Shown one piece after another: positions 1-7,938 of a stretch of DNA of 64,000 nt. Source of the DNA: Anianabacter salinae (GTDB taxonomy: Bacteria; Pseudomonadota; Alphaproteobacteria; Rhodobacterales; Rhodobacteraceae); NCBI RefSeq assembly GCF_019061145.1, contig NZ_JAHQZS010000001.1:124001-188000 (forward strand). The letters run 5' to 3'. Below the pieces are notes generated by a model that saw nothing but the letters and a program-made list of their open reading frames with translations, had not been told where the DNA came from and did no database searches. Made by a program: the position numbers and the translations under genes. Position 1 is the first letter of the stretch, and each line of letters begins with the position of its first letter.

Positions 1-645
1 CACACCAACTACGACGTGGCCGACCAGCTGTCGAACATGGGGATGGAGGCGATCCACCCCAAGGCGGCCAAGGTGCTGCGCCAGGCGGGCATTCCCTTGC
101 GCGTCACCAATGCCTTCGAGCCGGAAGACCCCGGCACGCTGATCGACGACAAACCCACCGACGCCCCGCGCGTCGAGATGGTCACGGGCATCGGCGTCTA
201 TGCGCTTGAGTTGTTCGAACAGGACATGGTCGGCGTGAAGGGTTACGACGCCACGGTGCTTGACGTGCTGACGCGCCACAACGTGCGGATCGTGTCGAAA
301 AGCTCGAACGCGAACACCATCACGCATTACGTCGATGCCCCGCTCAAGCTGGTGCGCCGGGTCGAGAACGACCTGGAACGGAAGTATCCAAGCGCCACGC
401 TGAACGTGCGCAACCTTGGTGTCGTCGCCGCGATCGGACGCGATCTGGCGGGGCTCAAGGTGATGATGCGGGGCCTTCAGGCGCTGGATGCGGCGGGGAT
501 CTATCCCGTGGGCATGCAGCAAACGTCGCGCACGGTGGACGCGCAGTTCATCGTTCCGCGTGACCAGATGGACCATGCAATCAAGGTTCTGCACCAGGCG
601 CTTGTCGAGAAGCTTGAGACTGCAGCAGAGGTCAAGGCAGCCTGA
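1..645 (+). CDS. Aspartate kinase, C-terminal part (5' end outside window)
   Basis: The frame is open from base 1 to a TGA at 643-645, so only the last ~214 residues are seen. They include a short end of the kinase domain (AIHPKAAKVLRQAGIPL, the typical substrate-side segment before the regulatory part) and then two ACT-like regulatory segments (VTGIGVYALELFEQDMVG and VRNLGVVAAIGRDLAGLK). Aspartate kinase phosphorylates L-aspartate in the first step of the lysine, threonine, methionine and ectoine pathways. The form RVTNAFEPEDPGTLID resembles the specialised aspartate kinases of ectoine clusters (Ask_Ect), but this cannot be settled because the upstream genes are not in the window. It converges with the ROK regulator gene downstream. 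Confidence 0.85.
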   Translation, partial: HTNYDVADQLSNMGMEAIHPKAAKVLRQAGIPLRVTNAFEPEDPGTLIDDKPTDAPRVEMVTGIGVYALELFEQDMVGVKGYDATVLDVLTRHNVRIVSKSSNANTITHYVDAPLKLVRRVENDLERKYPSATLNVRNLGVVAAIGRDLAGLKVMMRGLQALDAAGIYPVGMQQTSRTVDAQFIVPRDQMDHAIKVLHQALVEKLETAAEVKAA

Positions 646-673
646 CGGAAGCCATTTCGGTCACGATAGAGGA

Positions 674-694
674 GCGGTGCCGGATCGGCGCCGC
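674..694. terminator. Hairpin between convergent genes, possible terminator
   Basis: GCGGTGCC (674-681) and GGCGCCGC (687-694) pair over 8 bp with one G-T wobble around a 5-nt loop. It lies between the stop of the aspartate kinase gene and the stop of the ROK gene. Only a short T run (CCCTTTG) follows, so termination strength is uncertain. Confidence 0.4.
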
Positions 695-701
695 CCCTTT
701 G

Positions 702-1916
702 TCATGAAGCCTTCAGGATCGCGCTGGGATCGACGAGGAACCGCTCGGACAGCGGCAGGCTGGCAGCGCCCAGCGCGCGCGCATCAGGGCCAACCGTCGC
801 CTCGCGCACGTCGGGCGGGATGATGCCGGCAAGGTTGATGCTTTCGAGGCACGTCCTGATGCGGGCGACCAGATCGCGGCGCATCTGCGCGGGCAGCCAG
901 CCGTCGACCAGCACCGCGCGAAAGTCGATCACCGACGAGGCAGATGCGATGGCGTAAGCGATCCCCGACGCCGCGCGGTCCAGCCAGCGGTTCATGATCG
1001 CAGGATCGACCGCCCAGCCATCCGGCGACTGCCACAGCGCCTCGCTGTCACCGTCGGCGGCGCGGATCGCTTCCTCGAGCTGCTGGAGAGACGCGACGTC
1101 GATCAGTTGCACCGTGCCGCCGCTCGGTCCCGGCACGGGCAGGGTGCCAAGCGCGCCCGCATTGCCGGTCACCCCGGTGTAGAGACTGCCGTTCAGGACC
1201 ACGCCGCCGCCGATGAAGTAGCCAAGGTAGAAATACAGGAACTCGCGCACGTCCACGTCCGAGCCGAACACGACCTCTGCCCCGCAGGCGGCGGACGCGT
1301 CGTTCTGCAGATACACCGGCCAGTCGCACAGCGCGGCGATCTCTGCGCGGATGTCGACCTCGCGCCAGGCGGCCATGGCAGAGGCGGGGACGTTGATCGT
1401 GCGGGCCCAGTCCCAGATCTGGAACGGCATGGCGATCCCGACGCCCGAAATCCGCAGACGGTCGGCGGGCGACAATTGCCCGGCCAGCTGGTCGAGGCCC
1501 GCGCGCATGAAGGTCACGGTGCTTTCGGGGGTCGGAAAACGGTGAGTCGCGTGGACCCGGCCGAGGACGGTTCCCAGGAAGTTCGTCAGGATCAATTCGG
1601 CGCTGCGCCGCCCGATCTTGAGGCCGAAGAAAAAGGCGCCATCCTCGGCAAGACGCATCGGCACGGATGGTTGTCCGACCTTGCCGCGCACCGGATCGCC
1701 CTTGAGGAGCAAACCGTCCGATTCCAGCGAGCGCATGATGACGGACACGGTCTGCGCGGACAGCCCGGTAATCCGCGCGATGTCGGATTTCGACAGCGGG
1801 CCGCGTTGCCGCAGGATCGACAGGACCAGCCGTTCGTTATACGCGCGCATGCCGCTCTGGTTCGAGCCGCGCAGGCCCGGTGCGGCATCGAATATGGGCA
1901 GTCCCTCGGGGGTCAT
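702..1916 (-). CDS. ROK-family transcriptional regulator of the adjacent sugar ABC operon (FrcR-like)
   Basis: 404 residues. A winged helix-turn-helix lies at about 27-85 (GPLSKSDIARITGLSAQTVS is the recognition region), followed by a ROK sugar-kinase-like domain (GVGIAMPFQIWDW, NDASAACGAEVVFG). It has no cysteine-rich ROK zinc motif: the expected CxCGxxGCxE stretch reads as a Pro/Gly segment (PVPGPSGG), so it is probably a zinc-free ROK repressor without kinase activity. The start has AAGGAGA 5 bp upstream. It is divergent from the sugar-binding protein gene across a 196-bp gap that contains a strong palindrome. Divergent placement next to a binding-protein/permease/ATPase/kinase operon matches frcR of rhizobial fructose loci. 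I infer that it represses that operon and is released by the sugar. Confidence 0.85.
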   Translation of the reverse strand: MTPEGLPIFDAAPGLRGSNQSGMRAYNERLVLSILRQRGPLSKSDIARITGLSAQTVSVIMRSLESDGLLLKGDPVRGKVGQPSVPMRLAEDGAFFFGLKIGRRSAELILTNFLGTVLGRVHATHRFPTPESTVTFMRAGLDQLAGQLSPADRLRISGVGIAMPFQIWDWARTINVPASAMAAWREVDIRAEIAALCDWPVYLQNDASAACGAEVVFGSDVDVREFLYFYLGYFIGGGVVLNGSLYTGVTGNAGALGTLPVPGPSGGTVQLIDVASLQQLEEAIRAADGDSEALWQSPDGWAVDPAIMNRWLDRAASGIAYAIASASSVIDFRAVLVDGWLPAQMRRDLVARIRTCLESINLAGIIPPDVREATVGPDARALGAASLPLSERFLVDPSAILKAS

Positions 1917-1970
1917 CGCACGTCTCCTTGCGCCACGATGACCTAACTCTGCCGAAGTGTCAGCCCCTTC

Positions 1971-2004
1971 GTCAATGATAAATCAGAGTGATTTATTTAT
2001 TGAC
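1971..2004. promoter_or_regulatory. Palindromic operator, probable ROK-regulator site
   Basis: Core perfect inverted repeat ATAAATCA (1978-1985), GAG, TGATTTAT (1989-1996). An outer pair, GTCAAT (1971-1976) and ATTGAC (1999-2004), extends the dyad. AT-rich dyads of this type are typical ROK operators. It overlaps the -35 hexamer TTGACA at 2000-2005. Confidence 0.7.
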
Positions 2005-2029
2005 AGCAAGCCGCGATTCGCAGTTCATA
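2000..2029 (+). promoter_or_regulatory. Candidate promoter of the sugar ABC operon
   Basis: TTGACA at 2000-2005 is a consensus -35. With an 18-bp spacer the best -10 is TTCATA (2024-2029). The -35 lies in the right arm of the palindrome, which suits repression by steric blocking. This would leave a 5' UTR of about 75 nt before the GTG at 2113. Confidence 0.5.
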
Positions 2030-2112
2030 CTCCCAAGGGGTGCCCGGTGCAGGAGGCGCCGGCCCCCTGGGCGGTCAGGGCCGTCCAGCGTCGCTAACGG
2101 GAGGAAATTCTA

Positions 2113-3147
2113 GTGACCAACACATTCAAGACCGCGCTCATGGGCGCAACCATTCTGGGCAGCTTCGCCGTTGCCGGATCGGCCATGGCCGCAGCGCATG
2201 GCGTCAGCGCCTGCCTCATCACCAAGACCGACACCAACCCCTTCTTCGTGAAGATGCGCGAAGGTGCCGAGGCCAAGGCCGCAGAGCTTGGCATCACGCT
2301 GAACAGCTACGCAGGCAAGATCGACGGCGACAACGAAACCCAGGTCGCGGCCATCGAGACCTGCATCGCCAATGGTGCCAAGGGCATCCTGCTGACCGCC
2401 TCCGACACCTCGGGCATCGTTCCTTCGGTGCGGCAGGCGCGCGATGCGGGCATCCTTGTCATCGCGCTCGACACCCCGCTCAGCCCTCTTGAAGCCGCCG
2501 ACATGACCTTTGCCACCGACAACTTCCTTGCGGGAGAGCTGATCGGCAAATGGGCCGCCGCCAAGCTGGGCGACGCCGCAGCCGATGCCAAGATCGGCAT
2601 GCTCGACCTCGCCATCAGCCAGCCGACTGTCGGCGTGCTGCGCGACCAGGGCTTTCTGCAGGGCTTTGGCATCGAACTGGGTGACCCGAACATGTGGGGC
2701 GACGAGGAAGACCCGCGCATCGTCGGCAACGACGTGACCGCAGGCAACGAAGAAGGCGGGCGCACCGCGATGGAAAACCTGCTGGCGCAGGACCCGATGA
2801 TCAACGTGGTCTACACCATCAACGAACCCGCCGCCGCCGGTGCCTACGAGGCGCTGAAATCCATCGGACGTGAGAACGACGTGCTGATCGTGTCGGTCGA
2901 CGGCGGTTGCCCCGGCGTGCAGAACGTCGCCGACGGTGTCATCGGCGCGACCTCGCAGCAGTATCCGCTGCTGATGGCGTCCAAGGGCATCGAGGCGATC
3001 GCAGCCTTCGCCGCAGACGGCACCAAGCCCGCAGCGACCGACGGCAAGAACTTCTTCGACACCGGCGTCGCGCTTGTCACCGACCAGCCTGCCGATGGCG
3101 TCGAGTCGATCTCGGTGGCCGAGGGTATGGATCTCTGCTGGGGCTAA
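2113..3147 (+). CDS. frcB: Sugar ABC transporter substrate-binding protein (ribose/fructose type)
   Basis: 344 residues starting at GTG, with GGGAGGA 7-9 bp upstream. A Sec signal peptide spans about residues 1-27 (cleavage near AMA-AAHG). The mature part is a periplasmic-binding-protein type 1 fold: the [20 protein letters not shown] opening is characteristic of the ribose/fructose (RbsB/FrcB) group, with hinge segments GILLTASDT and VIALDTPL and the C-terminal [20 protein letters not shown]. It captures a monosaccharide in the periplasm for the FrcC/FrcA importer. First gene of the operon; two strong hairpins separate it from the permease gene, an arrangement that often keeps binding protein in excess. 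The exact sugar cannot be read from sequence; fructose is suggested by the downstream kinase and gene order. Confidence 0.88.
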   Translation: MTNTFKTALMGATILGSFAVAGSAMAAAHGVSACLITKTDTNPFFVKMREGAEAKAAELGITLNSYAGKIDGDNETQVAAIETCIANGAKGILLTASDTSGIVPSVRQARDAGILVIALDTPLSPLEAADMTFATDNFLAGELIGKWAAAKLGDAAADAKIGMLDLAISQPTVGVLRDQGFLQGFGIELGDPNMWGDEEDPRIVGNDVTAGNEEGGRTAMENLLAQDPMINVVYTINEPAAAGAYEALKSIGRENDVLIVSVDGGCPGVQNVADGVIGATSQQYPLLMASKGIEAIAAFAADGTKPAATDGKNFFDTGVALVTDQPADGVESISVAEGMDLCWG

Positions 3148-3157
3148 GCCTCATGGG

Positions 3158-3185
3158 GCGCCGGGCGGCGATGTTCGCCCGGCGC
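3158..3185 (+). promoter_or_regulatory. Intra-operon stem-loop 1 after the binding-protein gene
   Basis: A perfect 10-bp stem (GCGCCGGGCG at 3158-3167 with CGCCCGGCGC at 3176-3185) closes an 8-nt loop 10 nt after the frcB stop. No T tract follows, so it is more likely to protect the upstream mRNA or weaken readthrough than to terminate fully. Confidence 0.65.
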
Positions 3186-3222
3186 GCTTGATCCGCTCTA
3201 CACAATCCACACAGACTGAAAC

Positions 3223-3258
3223 CGCAGGGCGCGGCGGCATCGCTGCCCGCGCCCTGCG
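3223..3258 (+). promoter_or_regulatory. Intra-operon stem-loop 2 before the permease gene
   Basis: A perfect 12-bp GC-rich stem (arms 3223-3234 and 3247-3258) with a 12-nt loop, ending about 10 bp before the Shine-Dalgarno region of the permease gene. With stem-loop 1 it forms a double-hairpin spacer within the operon. Confidence 0.6.
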
Positions 3259-3282
3259 CTTTCACCAGGGGAGGCACGCGCC

Positions 3283-4350
3283 ATGAGCGACGCCGACGGA
3301 TATGAAGATGTCGTCAAGACCCGCCGCGAGGAATCCTTCGCTGCGTTCGCCGAGGAAAAGGGCCTGCTGCACAGGGTGCATCACGCGCTGCACACGACGC
3401 CCGCGCTGGTGCCGCTGATCGTTCTTGTCTCGGCGGTGGCGGTGTTCGGCCTTCTGCTGGGGTCCAAGTTCTTTTCGCCCTTCGCGCTGACCTTGATCCT
3501 GCAACAGGTGCAGATCGTCGGCGTTCTGGCGGCGGCGCAGTCGCTTATCATCCTGACGGCGGGCATCGACCTGTCGGTCGGCGCCATCGCGGTGCTGACG
3601 TCGGTGGTGATGGGGCAATTCGCGTTTCGCTACGGCATCCCGGCCCCGATGGCCGTCGCTGCCGGTCTGGCCATCGGAACGGCCATCGGCGCGGCGAATG
3701 GCTGGCTGGTCAGCCGGATGAAGCTGCCGCCGTTCATCGTCACGCTGGGGATGTGGCAGATCGTGCTGGCCGCCAACTATCTCTATTCCGCCAACGAGAC
3801 GCTGCGCAGCCAGGACATCGAGGCGCAGGCGCCGTTCCTGCAGTTCCTTGGCAACAAGTTCCAGGTTGCGGGTGCGACATTCACGCTGGGTGTCGTGCTG
3901 ATGGTCGCCCTTGTGCTGATCCTTGCCTACATGCTGCGCGCGACCGCATGGGGCCGCCATGTCTATGCCGTGGGTGACGATCCAGAGGCGGCGCAACTGG
4001 CCGGGGTGGATCGCCACAAGACGCTGATGTCGGTCTATATGCTGGTCGGCTTCATCTGCGGGCTTGCGGGCTGGGTGATGATCGGGCGCTTCGGGTCCGT
4101 CTCGCCGTCCGCGACGACGGGCGTGATCGGCAACATCCAGTCGATCACCGCCGTGGTGATCGGGGGCATCTCGCTGTTCGGCGGGCGCGGGTCGATCATG
4201 GGGGCGTTCTTTGGCGCGCTGATCGTCGGCGTGTTCGAGTTGGGCCTGCGGATGGCCGGGGCCGACCCGCAATGGACCTTCCTTCTTATCGGCACACTCA
4301 TCATCGCGGCCGTGGCTGTGGACCAGTGGATCAGAAAGGTGACAGCATGA
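3283..4350 (+). CDS. frcC: Sugar ABC transporter permease (RbsC/FrcC family)
   Basis: 355 residues with an N-terminal cytoplasmic extension of about 40 residues, then about 9-10 hydrophobic helices. The family hallmark GIDLSVGAIAVLTSVVMG sits near residue 90, and the C-terminal half has the GIISLFGG-like glycine-rich helix (VVIGGISLFGGRGSIMGAF). This is the inner-membrane channel of a carbohydrate uptake (CUT2-type) ABC importer, a homodimer working with FrcB and FrcA. The start ATG follows GGGGAGGC. Its TGA overlaps the ATG of the ATPase gene, so the two are translationally coupled. Confidence 0.9.
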   Translation: MSDADGYEDVVKTRREESFAAFAEEKGLLHRVHHALHTTPALVPLIVLVSAVAVFGLLLGSKFFSPFALTLILQQVQIVGVLAAAQSLIILTAGIDLSVGAIAVLTSVVMGQFAFRYGIPAPMAVAAGLAIGTAIGAANGWLVSRMKLPPFIVTLGMWQIVLAANYLYSANETLRSQDIEAQAPFLQFLGNKFQVAGATFTLGVVLMVALVLILAYMLRATAWGRHVYAVGDDPEAAQLAGVDRHKTLMSVYMLVGFICGLAGWVMIGRFGSVSPSATTGVIGNIQSITAVVIGGISLFGGRGSIMGAFFGALIVGVFELGLRMAGADPQWTFLLIGTLIIAAVAVDQWIRKVTA

Positions 4351-5123
4351 GCGATCCCATTCTCAAGGCAACCGGCCTGACCAAGCGCTATGGCAAGGTC
4401 ACCGCTCTCGATCATTGCGATTTCGAGCTGTTCCCGGGTGAGATCCTTGCCGTGATCGGCGACAACGGCGCGGGCAAGTCGACGCTGATCAAGGCGCTGT
4501 CGGGGGCGGTGCAGCCCGATGGCGGCACCATCTACCTCGACGGCAACGCGGTCGCCTTCGGCTCGCCGAACGATGCGCGGGGCGTTGGCATCGAGACGGT
4601 CTATCAGACCCTCGCGATGAGCCCCGCGCTGTCGATCACGGACAACATGTTCATGGGCCGCGAAATCCGCAAATCCGGCGTCATGGGGCAGGTGTTCCGG
4701 CAACTCGACAAGGCGGCGATGGAGGATTTCGCCCGCAAGAAGCTGGCGGACCTTGGCCTTATGACGATCCAGAACATCAACCAGCCGGTCGAGACGCTGT
4801 CGGGCGGCCAGCGGCAGGGGGTCGCCGTGGCGCGCGCCGCCGCCTTCGGGTCCAAGGTCATCATACTTGACGAGCCGACGGCGGCGCTGGGCGTCAAGGA
4901 AAGCCGCCGTGTGCTGGAACTGATCCAGGACGTGCGGTCGCGCGGCATCCCGATCATCCTGATCTCGCACAACATGCCGCATGTGTTCGAGGTCGCCGAT
5001 CGCATCCACGTTCACAGGCTGGGCAAGCGGCTGTGCGTGGTGAATCCCAAGGACTGCACGATGTCGGACGCGGTGGCGCTGATGACCGGCGCGATGGAAC
5101 CGCCCGAGGCCGTCGCGGCGTGA
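4347..5123 (+). CDS. frcA: Sugar ABC transporter ATP-binding protein (FrcA-like, single-domain)
   Basis: 258 residues from the ATG at 4347 (ATGA overlap with the permease stop). Walker A is GDNGAGKST, the signature is LSGGQRQGVAVARA and Walker B is VIILDEPTAALG, followed by the H-loop ILISHNMPHVFE. It is a single ATPase domain, unlike the fused two-domain ATPase RbsA. That single-domain form is typical of the FrcA type, which acts as a homodimer on the cytoplasmic face of FrcC. The sequence LGV after Walker B replaces the usual D-loop LD, as in FrcA-like proteins. The next gene starts within its stop codon (GTGA). Confidence 0.9.
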   Translation: MSDPILKATGLTKRYGKVTALDHCDFELFPGEILAVIGDNGAGKSTLIKALSGAVQPDGGTIYLDGNAVAFGSPNDARGVGIETVYQTLAMSPALSITDNMFMGREIRKSGVMGQVFRQLDKAAMEDFARKKLADLGLMTIQNINQPVETLSGGQRQGVAVARAAAFGSKVIILDEPTAALGVKESRRVLELIQDVRSRGIPIILISHNMPHVFEVADRIHVHRLGKRLCVVNPKDCTMSDAVALMTGAMEPPEAVAA

Positions 5124-5752
5124 TCGAAGAGAGGCCGGACGAGCAGATCGTCGAAGGGCTGGCGGCGCGCATCCTTGCGCTGCCGCCCGCCGCGCTGCGG
5201 CTTCGGATCGCCGTTTCAGGGCCGCCGGGGTCGGGCAAGTCCACCCTCGCCGAGGCGCTGGTGGCCTGCCTGAACCGCGAGGCCGAACAGGCGGTGCTGG
5301 TGCCGATGGACGGCTTTCATCTTGATAACCGGGTTCTGGACGCGCGTGGGCTGCGCGCGCGCAAGGGCGCACCCGAGACCTTCGATGCGCACGGATTTCT
5401 GACGCTGATCCAGAGGCTTGGCTCCGAGGCGGACGTGATCGCGCCGGTGTTCGACCGGGTCCGAGATATCGCCATCGCCGGGGCGCAGGTCATCGCGCCC
5501 GCCCACCGGATCGCGGTGGTCGAGGGAAATTACCTGCTGCTGAACGATGCGCCGTGGTCGGGTTTGCGTCCGCTGTGGGATCTGTCGGTGGCGCTGGATG
5601 TTCCCATGCCTGTGCTCGAGGATCGGCTCATCAGACGTTGGCAGGCTCACGGGCACAGTGCCGACGCGGCGCGCGCGCGGGCGATGGGCAACGACATCCC
5701 CAACGCCCGCCGCATCGTGGCGCATAGCGCGCCTGCGGACGTCACACTTTAG
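5120..5752 (+). CDS. frcK: Nucleoside/fructose kinase-like P-loop kinase (FrcK-like)
   Basis: 210 residues from a GTG that overlaps the frcA stop (GTGA). P-loop GPPGSGKST at residues 34-42; PMDGFHLDN, a motif of the uridine kinase/pantothenate kinase (CoaA-like) superfamily; and VVEGNYLLL, the Walker-B-like strand. In rhizobia the same position in the fructose operon is held by frcK, whose exact reaction is not well established. A kinase that phosphorylates the incoming sugar is the simple reading. It converges on znuA with a 4-bp overlap of the two stop regions. Confidence 0.8.
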   Translation: MIEERPDEQIVEGLAARILALPPAALRLRIAVSGPPGSGKSTLAEALVACLNREAEQAVLVPMDGFHLDNRVLDARGLRARKGAPETFDAHGFLTLIQRLGSEADVIAPVFDRVRDIAIAGAQVIAPAHRIAVVEGNYLLLNDAPWSGLRPLWDLSVALDVPMPVLEDRLIRRWQAHGHSADAARARAMGNDIPNARRIVAHSAPADVTL

Positions 5753-6633
5753 CCGCAGCGCGCAAGCTCTGCGGCCAGCGCGCGCAGCGTCTCGGCATAG
5801 CCATCCGGCCCCGGCATCTGCCGCAGGCCCAGCGGGTCGATCTCGACCACCGGAATGTCGCTGCCCGCCAGCCGCCGTGCGATGCTGTCGTTGCCGCCTG
5901 CCTCGGTCACGACGCAACCCGCGCCGCCCGAGGCCACCAGATCGGCGAGCGCCGAGACAGAGGCACCGCCGGGCGCCGCCGCCTCGCTATCCGCGACGCT
6001 GGCCACGATGGGCAGATCGAAGCGCGCGGCGAGATGCGCATAGGCGTCGTGCTGGACGATCATCGGCGAAAGATCACCTGGGTCCAGCAGTCCCGCCATA
6101 TCGCTTGTCAGGGTTTCCAGCCCGGCGACCAGCGCGTCGGCATTGGCGCGGTAGGTCGCCGCATTGTCCGGGTCCGCCTCGGCCAGCGCCCCGGCGATCA
6201 GCGGCGCCCAGGCCATGGCATTCTGCGGATCGAGCCAGGCGTGCGGGTCGTGGTCATGGTGGTGGCCGTGGTCATGGTCGCCGTGCTCGTCGCCGGCGTC
6301 CCCGAACATCGGCGCGCGCTCGGCAGTGCCGGGGGCGTCCAGCAGGGCCAGCGACACCGCGTTCGGCGCCAGCGCACCGCGCGCATCGTCCAGCCAGGGC
6401 GTCAACTCGGCCCCGATCCAGACCAGAATGTCGGCCTTCGACAGCGTCCGCGCCTCGGATGGGCGCAACTGGACACTGTGCGCGTCGCCGCCCGTCACCA
6501 GATGCACGGGCGTGCCAAGATCGCCCATGACCGACGCCACCAACGACTGCACCGGCAGAATGTCGGTCACGACGGCAGGCACCTCTGCGGCGGCGGGGGC
6601 GGCGGTCAGAAGCAGGGAAAGCAGGGCGCGCAT
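5749..6633 (-). CDS. znuA: Zinc ABC transporter substrate-binding protein ZnuA
   Basis: 294 residues. Signal peptide at 1-16 (cleavage near AAA-EVP). Metal-site elements of the cluster 9 (A-1) binding proteins are visible: H52 (DAHSVQLRPSE), H131 (PHAWLDP), H195 (QHDAYAH) and an acidic residue in EIDPLG near 266. A His/Asp-rich loop at 117-130 (EHGDHDHGHHHDHD) lies just before the second ligand and is the classic zinc-specific ZnuA loop that distinguishes zinc from manganese binders. It delivers periplasmic Zn2+ to ZnuB. It is divergent from zur-znuCB, with a Zur-box-like palindrome in the 70-bp gap. Confidence 0.93.
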   Translation of the reverse strand: MRALLSLLLTAAPAAAEVPAVVTDILPVQSLVASVMGDLGTPVHLVTGGDAHSVQLRPSEARTLSKADILVWIGAELTPWLDDARGALAPNAVSLALLDAPGTAERAPMFGDAGDEHGDHDHGHHHDHDPHAWLDPQNAMAWAPLIAGALAEADPDNAATYRANADALVAGLETLTSDMAGLLDPGDLSPMIVQHDAYAHLAARFDLPIVASVADSEAAAPGGASVSALADLVASGGAGCVVTEAGGNDSIARRLAGSDIPVVEIDPLGLRQMPGPDGYAETLRALAAELARCG

Positions 6634-6673
6634 CGGGGGACCTCTTGTCGGCGGCAGGTGAATGGATTAGCCT

Positions 6674-6691
6674 GTTATGTGATAATATAAC
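6674..6691. promoter_or_regulatory. Zur box between znuA and zur
   Basis: GTTATGTGATAATATAAC is an imperfect dyad with GTTAT/ATAAC ends and an AT-rich centre, the form expected for alphaproteobacterial Zur operators. It lies midway between the divergent znuA and zur starts and would overlap the -10 region of the zur promoter (GATAAT at 6681-6686). Zinc-loaded Zur bound here could repress both directions. Confidence 0.75.
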
Positions 6692-6703
6692 AATTGACAA
6701 GCC

Positions 6704-7189
6704 ATGACCGACGCACAGCCGACCGCCTTTCATGACCACGACCATGACGACTGCACGCAGGACGTGCTGGCCAAGGTCGATCGCCTTGCGTCGGACCGCG
6801 GCTTGCGGATGACGCCGGTGCGGCGGCGGGTTCTGGAAATCCTGCTGGAAGGGCACCGCGCGATGGGCGCCTACGAGGTGCTGGATCGGCTGGCGGCGGA
6901 AGGCTTTGGCGCGCAGCCGCCGGTGGCCTATCGCGCGCTGGAGTTCCTGGTCGAACACGGCCTTGCGCACCGCATCCGCAGGCTGAACGCCTTTGCGCCC
7001 TGCATGCACCCCGAGATCGACCATGCGCCTGCGTTCTTCATCTGCGAGGTCTGCAACCTCGTGGCAGAGGCGCCGGGCGAGGCGGTGCGCGGTGCGCTCG
7101 ATGCAGCGGGCAAGGCCATCGGGTTCCGCCTGAAACGCGCGAACGTCGAGGCGGTGGGGCTTTGCCCGAACTGCGCGGAGGCGGCATGA
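6704..7189 (+). CDS. zur: Zinc uptake regulator Zur (Fur family)
   Basis: 161 residues. The winged helix includes RGLRMTPVRRRVLEIL and PPVAYRALEFLVEHGLAHRI. The dimerisation part has HPEIDHAPAFFICEVC and CPNC, two CxxC motifs that hold the structural zinc. An unusual His/Asp-rich start (FHDHDHDDC at 9-17) adds possible extra metal ligands. It represses znu genes when zinc is plentiful. There is no clear Shine-Dalgarno before the ATG, and a promoter overlapping the Zur box would place the RNA start only about 10 nt upstream, so the transcript may be nearly leaderless. Its stop overlaps the znuC start (ATGA). Confidence 0.92.
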   Translation: MTDAQPTAFHDHDHDDCTQDVLAKVDRLASDRGLRMTPVRRRVLEILLEGHRAMGAYEVLDRLAAEGFGAQPPVAYRALEFLVEHGLAHRIRRLNAFAPCMHPEIDHAPAFFICEVCNLVAEAPGEAVRGALDAAGKAIGFRLKRANVEAVGLCPNCAEAA

Positions 7190-7923
7190 GCCTTGTCGCC
7201 GCCCGCGACCTGTCGGTCGCCTATGACGGCGCACCCGTGCTGTCGCATGTGTCGCTGTCCATCGAAGCGGGAGAGATCGTCACCATCGTCGGGCCGAACG
7301 GGTCGGGCAAGTCGACGCTGGTGAGGGCGCTTCTGGGGGTGCTGTCCCCGACAACGGGCGACGTGACGCGGGCCGCGGGGCTGCGCATCGGCTATGTTCC
7401 GCAAAAGCTGTCGATCGACGCGATGCTGCCGATGACGGTGGCGCGGTTCCTGTCGCTGCCGTTGCGCCAGACGCGCGCCCGGATCGACGCGGTTCTGGCG
7501 CGCGTCGGCGTAAGCGGGGTGGCGGACCGCCCCATCGCGCGGCTGTCGGGCGGGCAGACCCAGCGCGTGCTTCTGGCGCGGGCGCTGTTGTCAGGGCCGC
7601 AGATCCTGATCCTGGACGAGGCGACGCAGGGGCTCGACCAGCCCGGTGTCGCCGCCTTCTACCGGCTGATCGAGGAAGTGCGGGCCGAGATTGGCTGCGC
7701 CGTCCTGATGGTCAGCCACGATCTGCACGTGGTGATGAGCGCGTCCGACAGGGTGATCTGTCTGAACGGGCATGTCTGCTGCGAGGGCACGCCGCGCGTG
7801 GTGTCCGAGGCGCCGGAATATCGCGCGCTGTTCGGGCTGGGCACAGGCGGGGCGCTGGCGCTCTACCGACATGACCACGACCATGACCACGACCATCATC
7901 ATCACCACGATCATGCACATTAG
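7186..7923 (+). CDS. znuC: Zinc ABC transporter ATP-binding protein ZnuC
   Basis: 245 residues from the ATG overlapping the zur stop. Walker A GPNGSGKST, signature LSGGQTQRVLLARAL, Walker B ILILDEATQGLD and H-loop LMVSHDLHVV. The last ~18 residues form a His/Asp tail (HDHDHDHDHHHHHDHAH), which is uncommon at this position and could buffer or sense zinc at the cytoplasmic mouth of the transporter. It energises ZnuB. The coupling of zur and znuC means the repressor and the importer ATPase are made from one message. Confidence 0.93.
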   Translation: MSLVAARDLSVAYDGAPVLSHVSLSIEAGEIVTIVGPNGSGKSTLVRALLGVLSPTTGDVTRAAGLRIGYVPQKLSIDAMLPMTVARFLSLPLRQTRARIDAVLARVGVSGVADRPIARLSGGQTQRVLLARALLSGPQILILDEATQGLDQPGVAAFYRLIEEVRAEIGCAVLMVSHDLHVVMSASDRVICLNGHVCCEGTPRVVSEAPEYRALFGLGTGGALALYRHDHDHDHDHHHHHDHAH

Positions 7924-7938
7924 GCCGAGGTGCTCCTG

